NCBI RefSeq assembly: GCF_005221385.1
Contig: NZ_CP039904.1
Coordinates: 1,268,501 to 1,332,500, forward strand
Direction: 5' to 3'
Length of the DNA: 64,000 nt
DNA from: Agrobacterium tumefaciens
GTDB lineage: Bacteria > Pseudomonadota > Alphaproteobacteria > Rhizobiales > Rhizobiaceae
Below the pieces are notes generated by a model. It made no database searches. It was not told the origin of the DNA and saw nothing but the letters and a program-made list of their open reading frames with translations. Every line of letters starts with the position of its first letter. The first letter of the stretch is position 1. Positions 25,022 to 34,699 of the stretch are shown here, in pieces. A program made the position numbers and the translations under genes.

Positions 25022-25849
25022 ATGGCAGCCAGACAGAGCGACGGCGAACAGTACGGTCACAACGAAAACAAGGGTTTCTGGTCGATTGACTTCGGCAATT
25101 CGCCCGTCATCGGCACGGCCATTCATGACGGCCATTTCATTCGCCCGGAAATGGCCGGGCTGATGGCTCTTTCAGCCGAACAACGGCTGCGCGAGGAAGA
25201 TCCCTTCACCGGCGAGATGATCTCGGGCCTGACCAATCGTCTCGTCGTTCATCACTCTCGCTTCGAAATCGATCTCAATCGTGCGGCCGATCAGGCGATA
25301 TACCTGACGCCCGAGCAATCCTGGGGGCTTGAGGTCTGGAAAGAGGAACCGGCAGAGGAGGCGCTTCGGCAATCACTCGATTTCCACGCCGATTATTATG
25401 CAATGCTGGAGGCGGCTCTTTCTGCGGTGGAGCGGCGGCATGGCGCCTTTGTGGTGCTGGACGTGCATAGCTATAATCATCGCCGACAGGGCGCTGCTGC
25501 GCCTGCAACGGCGCAGGCGGAAGCGCCCGATATCAATATCGGTACATTTTCCATGGATCGCAGCCGCTGGAGCGATGTGGTCAGTGCTGTCGGTCATCAT
25601 TTCGCGTCAGCGACTATCGGTGGTCGACGCCTTGATGTTCGCGAGAATGTGGCGTTTCAGGGCAAAGGGGAGCAGACCCGCTTCATCCATGAACGATTTG
25701 CCGAAAACGGCTGCGCGATCGCAATCGAGTTCAAGAAATTCTTCATGGATGAATGGACGGGAAGGCCGGACACACGCGTGATATCGGATATCCGTGATAC
25801 AATCGCTGCCCTTCAACCTGTTCTTGAAAAATGCCTGGGGTCGCGGTGA
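25022..25849 (+). CDS. N-formylglutamate amidohydrolase (HutG-like) family protein
   Basis: The ATG at 25022 follows GGGGAGG and gives 275 residues. The family core is visible: HHSRFEIDLNRAADQAIY carries the DLNR motif, and VVLDVHSYNHR carries the metal-binding DxHS motif. ENVAFQGKGEQTRFIHERFAENG and AIAIEFKKFFMDEWTG follow. The N-terminal metal motif is altered (AIHDGHF). True HutG enzymes cleave N-formylglutamate in histidine breakdown, but no hut genes are here. It overlaps the QEGLA gene by one base (stop/start ATGA-type junction), so the two are translationally coupled and probably share a pathway. It probably cleaves an N-acyl or amide bond on another substrate. Confidence 0.82.
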   Translation: MAARQSDGEQYGHNENKGFWSIDFGNSPVIGTAIHDGHFIRPEMAGLMALSAEQRLREEDPFTGEMISGLTNRLVVHHSRFEIDLNRAADQAIYLTPEQSWGLEVWKEEPAEEALRQSLDFHADYYAMLEAALSAVERRHGAFVVLDVHSYNHRRQGAAAPATAQAEAPDINIGTFSMDRSRWSDVVSAVGHHFASATIGGRRLDVRENVAFQGKGEQTRFIHERFAENGCAIAIEFKKFFMDEWTGRPDTRVISDIRDTIAALQPVLEKCLGSR

Positions 25850-27726
25850 TGAGCGTTTCCTCCGCCCGCAGCGAGCCTTCCCCCATCGCCGACCTGGTGG
25901 ATGATGTCGTCTCCTGCCTGGAGGCCGGCAAGGCTATCCGCCGTGATGTCGGAAAAGACGGCAGGTTGCACATCGACCGGCCGCTGCCGTTCCTCTGCCT
26001 GCATCTGACGGGGGGTACGAAAGATCTAGCCGCGCGCGATATAGCCGCCGCCCATGCATCCTATCTCATCGCTTCGACCATTCAGGAGGCCGCACCGCTG
26101 ATCGAGGCCGTGGGCGCCGCCATGCTGCAGCGTTTCGGCGCCTTCATCGTCCTCGATATCGGTGAACTGGAACACGATATTCTGCTGGCCGACGATTCCC
26201 CCTTTCTGCCGCATTATGAGGTTTCCGTTTCAGCGACTTCAGAACCGGAAACGCAGAAAGCCCGCAGGGTCTTCATCAAGGCGGTCTGTGATGCCGAGGT
26301 GCGTTTTCGCACGCCGCGTATCACCCGGCCGGAACCGGAATCCGATCCGATCCTCAGGTTTCAGAATGCCGGTCTGGATTTTCCCTGCATCAGCGTGCGC
26401 TTCGCGCCGATCTATCGACAGCCGGAATCCGGTGCCGATTATCCCGGTCTGCGCGAAACGATGATTGCCGATCTTTTCGATGCGGGTCTGCAGGCTTTCT
26501 CGTCATTTTCCACCGGTATGGATGCGCTGAAGGTCACCAGCCACCGGGCGCTTGGCCGCAAGGCCTTTGTTGATGCCGTCCGGCGGGCCGACCGCTCGGT
26601 GGATGAGATCGTTTCATCCTTCGATTTTCTTCTATCCGTCACGCCGATCAATGCCCGCCGGGCGTTTGAGGAGTTTCGCGACGGCAGCTTTCAATTTGCG
26701 CCACGCCTGCTTTACCGGCCGCTCGGCGTTGATGTCGAGGAGCAGAAACGCAAGCTGTATTCCGTCGTCTTCGATCATCTGGAAGATCCGGTGCTCTATC
26801 ATCTCTACCGGGAGAAACAGCAGGAGATCGACCTGCAGCTGACGATGCTTGCGAACCTGCATCATCGCACCTTCACCGATTTTTCACGTGCCTTGTACGG
26901 TGCGGTCGAACCGGCGCTCCTGACGTTGGCGCTTCGTGTGCTTGAGGATTGCCCGCGCAGGCAGGAGAGCGGCGAAATCGCCATGGTGGATTGTTACGCG
27001 GTCGCCAGGAAATCGCGCGAGATGGTCGAGACCTATCTGGCGGAGGAACCGGAATTCAAGGCTCGCGTCGAAATCCGCGACGACCTGCCGCCCGGACTGA
27101 TGGTGACGGGCGAGAAGCTTTTGATCTCCCGCCACACCGTCATGGAACAGCGCCGTGTCGAGGCGCTGCTGTCGCATGAGATCGGCGTGCATCTTCTCAC
27201 CTATTTCAACGGCTCGTTTCAGGGGCTCAGGCTCTTCCGCACCGGCCTTTCCGGTTATGAAGGCGTGCAGGAGGGGCTGGCGGTGCTGGCGGAACATCTG
27301 GCCGGTGGCATGACGCGTGAGCGCCTGCGGCTGATTGCCGGCCGCGTCGTCGGCTGCGCCGCCATGCTTGATGGCGCGACATTCGTTGAGACCTTCCGCA
27401 TCATGACCCGTGAGCACGGTTTCGATGAGGCCGGCGCCTTCAACATGGTGCTGCGCATCTACCGTGGTGGCGGCCTGTCGAAGGATGCGATTTATCTGCG
27501 CGGGCTGGCCGAGGTGCTGGAGCATCTGCGCAAGGGCGGGGCGCTTGATCCGTTCTGGATGGGCAAGATCGCCGCTCAACATTTCCCGGTCATGCAGGAA
27601 CTGGCCCTGCGCGGCCTTTTGCGTCCGCCGGGTGTCAGACCTGTATTTCTGTTGCCCGCCAAGGCCAATGAGCGGCTGGAAAAAATACGGGCGGGATTAT
27701 CCATTGCCGAACTGGCAACATTATAG
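25849..27726 (+). CDS. DUF1704 family metallopeptidase ('flavohemoglobin expression-modulating QEGLA motif protein')
   Basis: The 625-residue protein is in the TIGR02421/DUF1704 family. HEIGVH at residues 443-448 is the HExxxH zinc motif, and the QEGLA motif supplies Glu475 as a third ligand. Animal DUF1704 proteins (MATCAP) are carboxypeptidases that remove the terminal Tyr from tubulin, so a carboxypeptidase activity is a fair family-based inference for the bacterial protein. The long N-terminal part (1-250) is family-specific. There is no signal peptide, so it is cytoplasmic. The gene is coupled to the amidohydrolase-like gene before it and lies 10 bases ahead of the ATP-grasp gene. The flavohemoglobin name is historical and not supported by context here. 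Confidence 0.85.
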   Translation: MSVSSARSEPSPIADLVDDVVSCLEAGKAIRRDVGKDGRLHIDRPLPFLCLHLTGGTKDLAARDIAAAHASYLIASTIQEAAPLIEAVGAAMLQRFGAFIVLDIGELEHDILLADDSPFLPHYEVSVSATSEPETQKARRVFIKAVCDAEVRFRTPRITRPEPESDPILRFQNAGLDFPCISVRFAPIYRQPESGADYPGLRETMIADLFDAGLQAFSSFSTGMDALKVTSHRALGRKAFVDAVRRADRSVDEIVSSFDFLLSVTPINARRAFEEFRDGSFQFAPRLLYRPLGVDVEEQKRKLYSVVFDHLEDPVLYHLYREKQQEIDLQLTMLANLHHRTFTDFSRALYGAVEPALLTLALRVLEDCPRRQESGEIAMVDCYAVARKSREMVETYLAEEPEFKARVEIRDDLPPGLMVTGEKLLISRHTVMEQRRVEALLSHEIGVHLLTYFNGSFQGLRLFRTGLSGYEGVQEGLAVLAEHLAGGMTRERLRLIAGRVVGCAAMLDGATFVETFRIMTREHGFDEAGAFNMVLRIYRGGGLSKDAIYLRGLAEVLEHLRKGGALDPFWMGKIAAQHFPVMQELALRGLLRPPGVRPVFLLPAKANERLEKIRAGLSIAELATL

Positions 27727-27736
27727 GAGGGGCTTC

Positions 27737-28783
27737 ATGCGTATCGCATTTTTCGTCAATTCCATTGAAACCGAAGGGCCGAACTACGCAACCGGCCTGC
27801 TGGCCATGGCCGCACTCAATCGTGGCCACGAGGTGGTCTATCTGACACCTGGGGATTTTACCCTGCGTTCAGATGACAGCCTGACCATTCACGCCACCGT
27901 GCTGCCGAAGACGAAATACAAGAAATCGGAAGGTTTTCACGCGGCACTTCAGGATAAGGCGCTGGAGCGGCGGACGATGGATGTGGAAGAAATCGATGCG
28001 CTGATGCTGCGCAACGACCCCTCGCTCGACCAGACGACGCGGCCATGGGCGGTGCATGCCGGCATCCTGTTCGGGCGGCTTGCCGAACAGCGCGGTGTTG
28101 TGGTGCTGAACGATCCCGAAGGTCTGGCGCTGGCGCAGAACAAGCTCTATTTCCAGAGCTTTCCCGAAATCGTCCGCCCGACCACGATCATTTCGCGCAA
28201 TGTCGAGGAAATCCGCGCCTTTGCCGATGCGCATCCCAAGGGCGTCATCGTCAAGCCGTTGCAGGGCTCCGGCGGCAAGAATGTCTTCAAGATCGGCTCC
28301 AGCAAGGAAACCAATCTCAACCAGATTTTCGAGGCAGTCAGCCTTGAGGGTTATCTGATCGCGCAGGCCTATCTGCCGGCTGCGAAGGACGGCGATATCC
28401 GCTTCTTCATGATGAATGGCCGGCCGTTGATGCGGGACGGCAAATATGCCGCACTCCGCCGTGTGCCGGCGAAAGGTGACCTGCGCTCCAACATTCACGC
28501 CCATGGCACGGCAGAAGCGGTGAAGGTAACGGACGACATCGTGGCGCTTGCCGAAATGATGCGGCCGAAGCTTGTGGAGGACGGCATGTTCCTCGTGGGG
28601 CTTGATATCGTTGGTGATAAGATACTGGAAGTGAATGTGTTTTCACCGGGTGGCTTATCGAATATCCTTGAACTCACCAATGTCGATTTCAGCGATACGA
28701 TCATCGACGCGGTAGAAACCAAAGTCTCCATGCAAGCCGCATCGGGTGGCGCCCTCTCCAACCGGTTGCTCGCGACGCTCTGA
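27737..28783 (+). CDS. ATP-grasp ligase (glutathione synthetase-like)
   Basis: From the ATG at 27737 (GGAGG seven bases before) the protein is 348 residues. The N-terminal pre-ATP-grasp domain begins MRIAFFVNSIETEGPNYAT. NDPEGLALAQNKLYFQSFPE, the VIVKPLQGSGGKNVF nucleotide loop, and VGLDIVGDKILEVNVFSPGG are the hallmarks of the GshB/RimK branch. It would form an amide bond between a carboxylate (activated as acylphosphate) and an amine. A genuine gshB is normally elsewhere in rhizobial genomes. The coupling with a DUF1704 peptidase and an amidohydrolase argues for a different product. Confidence 0.85.
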   Translation: MRIAFFVNSIETEGPNYATGLLAMAALNRGHEVVYLTPGDFTLRSDDSLTIHATVLPKTKYKKSEGFHAALQDKALERRTMDVEEIDALMLRNDPSLDQTTRPWAVHAGILFGRLAEQRGVVVLNDPEGLALAQNKLYFQSFPEIVRPTTIISRNVEEIRAFADAHPKGVIVKPLQGSGGKNVFKIGSSKETNLNQIFEAVSLEGYLIAQAYLPAAKDGDIRFFMMNGRPLMRDGKYAALRRVPAKGDLRSNIHAHGTAEAVKVTDDIVALAEMMRPKLVEDGMFLVGLDIVGDKILEVNVFSPGGLSNILELTNVDFSDTIIDAVETKVSMQAASGGALSNRLLATL

Positions 28784-28784
28784 A

Positions 28785-29807
28785 CTACTCCCGCAGCTCG
28801 GCTGATTGCATCTGCCGATACCAGGCGACGAGGGCCTTGATGCCCTCCTCGACCGGGGTCTGTGGCACGTAACCGGTCAATGCCCTCAAAAGATCGGGTG
28901 AGGCAAAGGTGCGGGGAACGTCGCCCTGCTGCATCGGCAGCATGTTGCGGATTGCTGGCTTGCCGACTGCCTTTTCGATCGTTTCGACGAAATGCATCAG
29001 CTCCACCGGCTGGCCGCCGCCAATATTGACGACGCGGAAGGGCGCGTGGTGCGAGAGCGTGTCGGTGACGCCTTCCTGCGTGACGCGGTTTTCCTCGGAA
29101 GGGATGACCGTGCTCAACCGGACGATGCCCTCCACCAGATCGTCGATATAGGTGAAGTCGCGGCTCATATTGCCTTGGCCGTAAATGTCGATCGGCCGGC
29201 CGTTGGAAACCGCGTCGACGAATTTGATCGGCGCCATGTCCGGCCGTCCCCACGGGCCGTAGACCGTGAAGAAGCGGAAGGCGGTGGTGGGCAGCTTGTG
29301 TAGATGGGCATAGCTGTGCGCCATCAGCTCCATCGATTTTTTGGTGGCCGCATAAAGCGTCATCGGCTCGTCGGCCTTGTCGCTCTCCGCGAAGGGGATT
29401 TTTTCGTTGGCGCCATAGATGGAGGAGGTAGACGCCAGCATCAGGTGTTTGACCTGCAGGCTCCTGGCAAGCTCCAGCATGTTGAAAGAGCCGATGAGAT
29501 TGGAATCGATATAGGCGCGCGGATTTTCAAGGCTGTAACGAACGCCGGCCTGTGCAGCGAGATGGATGATGATCTCCGGCTCTGCGGCCTCTGCCGCGCG
29601 CTTCAGCGCATCGGTATCTTCCAGCATGCCGATTTGCGCCCGGAAGCCGTTGGAGCGGGAAAGAATGGCGTGGCGTTTTTCTTTCAGGCTGACATCGTAA
29701 TATTGCGTCATGCCGTCGAAGCCGGTCACGAAATGGCCGGCATCCAGCAGCCGCTTTGCCACGTAAAATCCGATGAAGCCTGCCGTGCCGGTAACCAGAT
29801 AACGCAT
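28785..29807 (-). CDS. lpsL: UDP-glucuronate 4-epimerase
   Basis: This 340-residue extended SDR protein has the NAD motif [17 protein letters not shown], the active-site Thr/Ser near residues 127-129, and Tyr152/Lys156 in [25 protein letters not shown] is characteristic of UDP-glucuronate epimerases of the LpsL/CapI type. It converts UDP-glucuronate to UDP-galacturonate for lipopolysaccharide and exopolysaccharide. The UDP-glucose dehydrogenase gene lies just upstream on the same strand and supplies its substrate. Its stop is one base from the convergent ATP-grasp gene. The symbol follows the Sinorhizobium homologue. Confidence 0.88.
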   Translation of the reverse strand: MRYLVTGTAGFIGFYVAKRLLDAGHFVTGFDGMTQYYDVSLKEKRHAILSRSNGFRAQIGMLEDTDALKRAAEAAEPEIIIHLAAQAGVRYSLENPRAYIDSNLIGSFNMLELARSLQVKHLMLASTSSIYGANEKIPFAESDKADEPMTLYAATKKSMELMAHSYAHLHKLPTTAFRFFTVYGPWGRPDMAPIKFVDAVSNGRPIDIYGQGNMSRDFTYIDDLVEGIVRLSTVIPSEENRVTQEGVTDTLSHHAPFRVVNIGGGQPVELMHFVETIEKAVGKPAIRNMLPMQQGDVPRTFASPDLLRALTGYVPQTPVEEGIKALVAWYRQMQSAELRE

Positions 29808-29893
29808 GATGACTATATCCCGAATCTGTTGGTGCGTTTGCGGTTAAACCGAAACGCGAAAATTGGTTCAGTGAAATTCCAGACGATAAACCG

Positions 29894-31225
29894 CTAGAGT
29901 TCCCTGTCGGAGCCGCCCTCATGTGGGCGGCCGACGGCAGCATAGATGAAGCCATGCGCGGCGACCTCATCCGTGCGGTAAATATTGCGCAGGTCCACCA
30001 GAACAGGGTTTTTCATGATCGCCTTCAGGCGCGGCAGATCAAGCGCGCGGAACTGGTTCCATTCCGTCACAATCACCACGGCATCGGCATCTTCCGCCGC
30101 CTCGTAGGGACCCGTCGCATAGTCGATATCCTCCATCAGATGGCGGGCATTCGCCATGCCTTCAGGATCGTAACCGACCACTTTCGCTCCACCGTCCTGC
30201 AGGGTCTGGATGATGGCGATTGCCGGGCTGTCGCGCATGTCGTCGGTATTCGGCTTGAACGTCAGGCCAAGCACGGCGATTTTCTTGCCGCGCACGTCGC
30301 CGCCCACGGCGTTGATGACCTTGCGGCCCATGGCACGCTTGCGGTTGTCGTTGATGGCGATGGTGGTTTCGATCAGCCGCACCGGAGCGTCATAATCCTG
30401 CGCGGTCTTGGCAAGCGCCAGCGTGTCCTTCGGGAAACAGGAGCCGCCATAACCGGGGCCGGCATGCAGGAATTTCGGGCCGATGCGGCCATCGAGACCA
30501 ATGCCGCGCGACACGTCCTGCACATTGGCGCCGACCTTTTCGCACAGGTCAGCCATTTCGTTGATGAAGGTGATCTTCATCGCCAGAAAAGCGTTGGCGG
30601 CGTATTTGATGAGTTCCGAGGCGCGCCGCGTGGTAAACAGCAGCGGCGACTGGTTGAGGTAGAGCGGACGGTAAACCTCCGTCATGACAGGACGGGCGCG
30701 CTCGTCCGAAAGGCCGACGACGATACGGTCCGGCCGCTTGAAATCCTCGATGGCGGCACCTTCGCGCAGGAATTCCGGGTTGGACACCACGGCGAAATCG
30801 GCGGAAGGGTTTTCCTCGCGAATGATGCGCTCCACCTCATCGCCGGTGCCGACCGGAACGGTCGATTTGGTGACGATGACGGTGAAACCGTCGAGCGCAT
30901 GGGCGATCTCTTTTGCCGCCGCATAGACATAACCAAGATCGGCATGGCCATCGCCGCGCCGCGAGGGCGTGCCGACCGCGATGAAGACGACCTCGGCATT
31001 GGCGACGGCAGCGGTTAGATCGGTGGTGAAGCTCAACCGGCCGGCCCGGGCGTTGTTGGCGACAATCGTCTCCAGACCCGGTTCAAAGATCGGAATATGG
31101 CCTTTTTTCAGGGCCTCGATCTTCTCCGGCATCTTGTCGACGCAGACCACATCGTGACCGAAATCTGCAAAACACGCGCCGGACACGAGGCCGACATAAC
31201 CCGAACCGATCATCACAATCCGCAT
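29894..31225 (-). CDS. ugd: UDP-glucose 6-dehydrogenase
   Basis: This 443-residue protein shows the NAD motif MIGSGYVGLVSGACFADFG, the Lys/Asn block KYAANAFLAMKITFINEMAD in pieces, and the catalytic Cys263 in GGSCFPKDT. Length and motifs match RkpK/Ugd. It oxidises UDP-glucose twice with NAD+ to UDP-glucuronate, which the downstream epimerase turns into UDP-galacturonate. The pair resembles the rkpK-lpsL pair of Sinorhizobium. The gap to the epimerase is 86 bases, so cotranscription is likely. Confidence 0.92.
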   Translation of the reverse strand: MRIVMIGSGYVGLVSGACFADFGHDVVCVDKMPEKIEALKKGHIPIFEPGLETIVANNARAGRLSFTTDLTAAVANAEVVFIAVGTPSRRGDGHADLGYVYAAAKEIAHALDGFTVIVTKSTVPVGTGDEVERIIREENPSADFAVVSNPEFLREGAAIEDFKRPDRIVVGLSDERARPVMTEVYRPLYLNQSPLLFTTRRASELIKYAANAFLAMKITFINEMADLCEKVGANVQDVSRGIGLDGRIGPKFLHAGPGYGGSCFPKDTLALAKTAQDYDAPVRLIETTIAINDNRKRAMGRKVINAVGGDVRGKKIAVLGLTFKPNTDDMRDSPAIAIIQTLQDGGAKVVGYDPEGMANARHLMEDIDYATGPYEAAEDADAVVIVTEWNQFRALDLPRLKAIMKNPVLVDLRNIYRTDEVAAHGFIYAAVGRPHEGGSDREL

Positions 31226-31608
31226 TCTTTTTCCTTTCGGTTAGCGAGGCCATGTTAACGCGGCAATACCAGCCGGGGAAATCGGCGGGTGAAAATCACA
31301 CGATAATATTTAGCCGCCTTCACGCCCGTCGCCAAGCGCCACGATGAACATCGGCTAACCTCTTTCCATGACGGTGATGTGATGGCGGCGGCGGGACAAA
31401 TTTGCCGCACCTTGCAGCCATTTGCACCGGTCGTGTTCAATCGTGTCATTTTGCGGTTTTTCCGGCTTGCACTCATAGGTAGCCGGGTCTAGCCATAGGG
31501 GTGAGGATCAAATCTGCCAGACTGTCTGTCCCTCAAAGGGGCGTCCGGGTCGCGTTTCACGCGGCCGGGAGAAGCTTTGCGTTGCGGTCGGTGTTCGGGG
31601 ACGTTCAA
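31226..31608. other. 383-bp divergent intergenic region
   Basis: This gap lies between the divergent ugd and EamA genes and must hold both promoters. I see no EcfG-type pair, no strong inverted repeat and no supported small gene. A frame is open from 31501, but the ribosome-binding site and hydrophobic N terminus place the real start at 31609. Confidence 0.5.
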
Positions 31609-32496
31609 ATGCAAAAGGGTTTTCTGCTCGGTCTGTTCGCTTATGCGACCTTTTCCATGGGCGATGCCACCATCAAGTCGCTGGGATCACAGATCAGCGT
31701 TTTCGAAATTGGCTTTTTCAGCATCCTCTTCTCAGGCATCTTCATCTTCTTCAGCAAACCGCGTGAGGAAAGGTGGCGTGAATTCTGGCGCATGAGCCGA
31801 CCATTCGCCGTGCATGGGCGCGCGATTTCCGGTCTCTTCGCCGGCATTTTCGGCATCTATGCCTTCACCACCATTCCGCTGGCGGAAGCCTATGCACTGA
31901 TCTTTCTGTCGCCGCTTTTCGTAACCGTCCTTTCCGCCGTGGTGCTGAAGGAAAATATCGGCCCTTGGCGCTGGGCAGCGGTTCTGGCCGGCATTGTCGG
32001 AGTTATTCTCGTGGTGCGGCCGGGTTTCAAGACGCTGGAACTCGGGCATATCGCCGCCATCGGTGTGGCCTTCCTGGCGGCGATGACCATCGTTTTGCTG
32101 CGCTCGCTTGCGGGCAAGGAAAAGCGCACCTCGATCATGGGTGTGCTGTTGATTTACGGCCTGACTTTTAATGGCATCGCTTCCATTCCCGATTTCGTCA
32201 TGCCCAACCTGCACCAGCTTCTGGCCTTCGCCTTCATCGGCCTTTGCACGGCGACGGGACAGATCACCCTTCTGGTTGCGACCCGCATTGCGCCGGCGAG
32301 CCAGATTGCGCCCTCGCATTATTCGCAGATCCTCTGGGCGGTGGCGATCGGCATGACCTTCTTTCACGAATACCCCGATGCCATCGCGGTGCTGGGTCTG
32401 GCTGTCATCGCCGCATCGGGGTTGCTCACGATGATCCGCGAAAAGGTAAGGCTCGGCACCGTGCGCTGGAACCCGTTTTTCCGCAATCGTCTTTGA
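31609..32496 (+). CDS. EamA/DMT superfamily transporter
   Basis: The ATG at 31609 has GGGGAC upstream and directly begins the first membrane helix (MQKGFLLGLFAYATFSMGDA). The 295-residue protein has ten predicted membrane segments in two EamA repeats, with the AEAYALIFLSPLFVTVLSA motif in repeat one and ATRIAPASQIAPSHYSQILW in repeat two. These are inner-membrane exporters or importers of metabolites; the substrate is unknown. It stands alone. Confidence 0.85.
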   Translation: MQKGFLLGLFAYATFSMGDATIKSLGSQISVFEIGFFSILFSGIFIFFSKPREERWREFWRMSRPFAVHGRAISGLFAGIFGIYAFTTIPLAEAYALIFLSPLFVTVLSAVVLKENIGPWRWAAVLAGIVGVILVVRPGFKTLELGHIAAIGVAFLAAMTIVLLRSLAGKEKRTSIMGVLLIYGLTFNGIASIPDFVMPNLHQLLAFAFIGLCTATGQITLLVATRIAPASQIAPSHYSQILWAVAIGMTFFHEYPDAIAVLGLAVIAASGLLTMIREKVRLGTVRWNPFFRNRL

Positions 32497-32601
32497 GCGC
32501 ATCTGCCGATCGGAAACAGTGCGTCAACCGAAGCGTGGCTTGTGACGCGGTGGCGACCCGGCCCATAAGGTTTTCATCTTTAGATGAACAGGGAGCCGCA
32601 A

Positions 32602-33582
32602 ATGCTCGTGGATGGAAAATGGACCGCCGAATGGCATCCGGTGCAGGCAACCGACAAGAAGGGCGGCTTCGTTCGCCAGACCTCCGGTTTCCGCAACTGG
32701 GTAACGCCTGATGGTTCGGCAGGGCCAACGGGCGAGGGCGGTTTTGCGGCCGAGGCCGGTCGCTACCACCTCTATGTCGCGCTGATCTGCCCCTGGGCAT
32801 CGCGAACGCTGATCGGCCGCAAGCTCAAGAAGCTTGAAGAGGTGATTTCCGTTTCCGTTGTCGAGCCGGCGCTTTCCGACGAGGGCTGGAAATTCGGCGA
32901 CTATCCGGGTTCGGATCGGGACACGCTGAACGGTTTCACTCACGTGCATGAGGCCTATACCAGCGCCGACCCGCATTACACCGGCCGTGCCACCGTGCCA
33001 GTACTTTGGGACAGGAAGACAAAAACCATCGTCAACAATGAATCCGCCGATATTCTGCGCATGCTGAATTCCGGTTTCGGTGATCTCGCCGATAATGCGA
33101 TTGACCTTTATCCGGAGGCGCTGCGCGATGGGATCGACGCTCTCAACGAGCATATCTATCTGCGTCTCAATAACGGCGTTTACAGAACCGGTTTTGCAAC
33201 GACGCAAGTTGCCTATGAGGAAGCCTTCGCCGACGTCTTCGCGACGCTCGATGAGCTTGAGACGCGGTTGGTAACGGGTGGGCCTTTCCTGTTCGGTGAT
33301 CTTCTGACCGAAACGGATGTCCGGCTTTTCGTGACGCTGGTTCGTTTCGATGCCGCCTATTACGGCCTGTTCAAATGCAATCTTCGTCGCGTCGCCGATT
33401 ATCCTGCGCTGCAGGCCTATATGATGCGGGTGCTGAACGTTCCCGGCGTGCGCGACACGGTCAATATCGACCATATCAAGCGCGGTTATTATTCCATCAA
33501 GGCGCTCAATCCGACCCGCATCGTGCCGGTCGGTCCCGACCTTCCGGGCCTTGATGAGGTTTCCCTCCCGTCCTCGAAGTGA
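32602..33582 (+). CDS. Glutathionyl-hydroquinone reductase (Xi-class GST, YqjG/PcpF/ECM4 type)
   Basis: The ATG at 32602 is preferred to 32584 because GGGAG lies eight bases before it. The 326-residue protein has the Xi-class active site LICPWASRT with catalytic Cys63, the ECM4 strings VPVLWDRKTKTIVNNESADI and NDH-like DALNEHIYLRLNNGVYRTGFA, and a C-terminal helical GST domain. It reduces glutathionyl-hydroquinones with glutathione. No quinone-degradation operon is adjacent. It converges on a LysR gene with 12 bases between stops. Confidence 0.88.
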   Translation: MLVDGKWTAEWHPVQATDKKGGFVRQTSGFRNWVTPDGSAGPTGEGGFAAEAGRYHLYVALICPWASRTLIGRKLKKLEEVISVSVVEPALSDEGWKFGDYPGSDRDTLNGFTHVHEAYTSADPHYTGRATVPVLWDRKTKTIVNNESADILRMLNSGFGDLADNAIDLYPEALRDGIDALNEHIYLRLNNGVYRTGFATTQVAYEEAFADVFATLDELETRLVTGGPFLFGDLLTETDVRLFVTLVRFDAAYYGLFKCNLRRVADYPALQAYMMRVLNVPGVRDTVNIDHIKRGYYSIKALNPTRIVPVGPDLPGLDEVSLPSSK

Positions 33583-33594
33583 CCGGATAACGGA

Positions 33595-34497
33595 CTAGAC
33601 CGGCTTGCCGACCTGATCGAGCAGCCAGACCTGAAAAGCGCGGGCAAGCGCATTGTCCTGCCGTCCTTCCGGCAGGGCGACGTAATAGCTCTTGTCGGTC
33701 TGCAAGGGGATGTCGAAGACGATTTCGAGGCGGCCGGAGGCAAGTTCCGCCTCGATGAGATATTTCGGCAGGAGGGCGAAACCGATGCCGCTTGCGGCGG
33801 CTTCTATGATCATCGAGAACTGGTCGAAACGGCTGCCATGATAGGCATTATCCGCCGTCACCCCGTTCATCTCCAGCCATTCCGTCCACAGTTTCGGCCG
33901 CGTCGTCACATGCAGCAATGACTGTCCGGCCAAATCCTGCGCCCGGTTCACGGCGGTACGGCGGAGCAGGGCGGGGCTCGCGACCGGCACGATCACCTCG
34001 TTGCATAAGAACGTGCAGGTTCCATGCGCCCAGACCGGCTGGCCATAATGAATGGCGAGATCGAACCCTTCCTCATCGAAATCGAAGGGATGCGAGCGCG
34101 AGCCGATCGTGATCGCCATATCGGGATTGGCCTCGATGAAGCGGGAGAGGCGCGGCATCAGCCAGCGGCTGCCAAAGGTTGGTAACGTTGCGACGGACAG
34201 GGAGGCGTGCGATGTCCCGGCCGAGACCGCACGCACCATCAGCTGTTCGGATTGCTGCAACAGGCGCCGCACATCGGGCAGGAATTTGCGCCCCGCCTCC
34301 GAAAGCACGACACGCCTGCGGATGCGCTCGAAAAGCTGCATTCCGGTCTGTGCTTCCAGTTCGCCGATCTGCCGGCTCACCGCGCTTTGTGTGAGGTTGA
34401 GTTCTTCCGCGGCGCGGGTAAAATTGCCGTGCCTTGCCGCGCATTCAAACGCCTGCAGGGTGACGATATCGGGGACCAGTCTTCTGCGCGGATCCAT
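33595..34497 (-). CDS. LysR family regulator (GcvA-like), divergent from aldehyde dehydrogenase
   Basis: This 300-residue protein has the helix-turn-helix TLQAFECAARHGNFTRAAEE and LTQSAVSRQIGELEAQTG, and a GcvA-type effector domain. It is transcribed away from the aldehyde dehydrogenase gene at 34700, the standard layout for a LysR protein controlling its neighbour. A lysine-pathway intermediate is a candidate effector if the neighbour is AmaB-like; that is inference. Confidence 0.87.
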   Translation of the reverse strand: MDPRRRLVPDIVTLQAFECAARHGNFTRAAEELNLTQSAVSRQIGELEAQTGMQLFERIRRRVVLSEAGRKFLPDVRRLLQQSEQLMVRAVSAGTSHASLSVATLPTFGSRWLMPRLSRFIEANPDMAITIGSRSHPFDFDEEGFDLAIHYGQPVWAHGTCTFLCNEVIVPVASPALLRRTAVNRAQDLAGQSLLHVTTRPKLWTEWLEMNGVTADNAYHGSRFDQFSMIIEAAASGIGFALLPKYLIEAELASGRLEIVFDIPLQTDKSYYVALPEGRQDNALARAFQVWLLDQVGKPV

Positions 34498-34699
34498 TCC
34501 ATTCTCGCATCAACTTACCCGCTTTCCTCATTGGAAAAGGGTTGTTATGCCCATATATGATTACGGGAAAGAATGGAATGGTGTTTTGCCGGCTTGGCGG
34601 CACCGTTGACAAATTCGGGGAAAGAAAAGCGACGGGAGTTGAAAGCGCCGTATCAAAAACGGCCTTTCCTCCCCTTTAAGCCAAAAAGGACAATTGGAC

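Noticed and set aside
25849..27726. Calling the QEGLA protein a flavohemoglobin regulator
   Set aside because: That name is historical. The zinc motif and its neighbours support an enzyme, and no flavohemoglobin gene is in the window.
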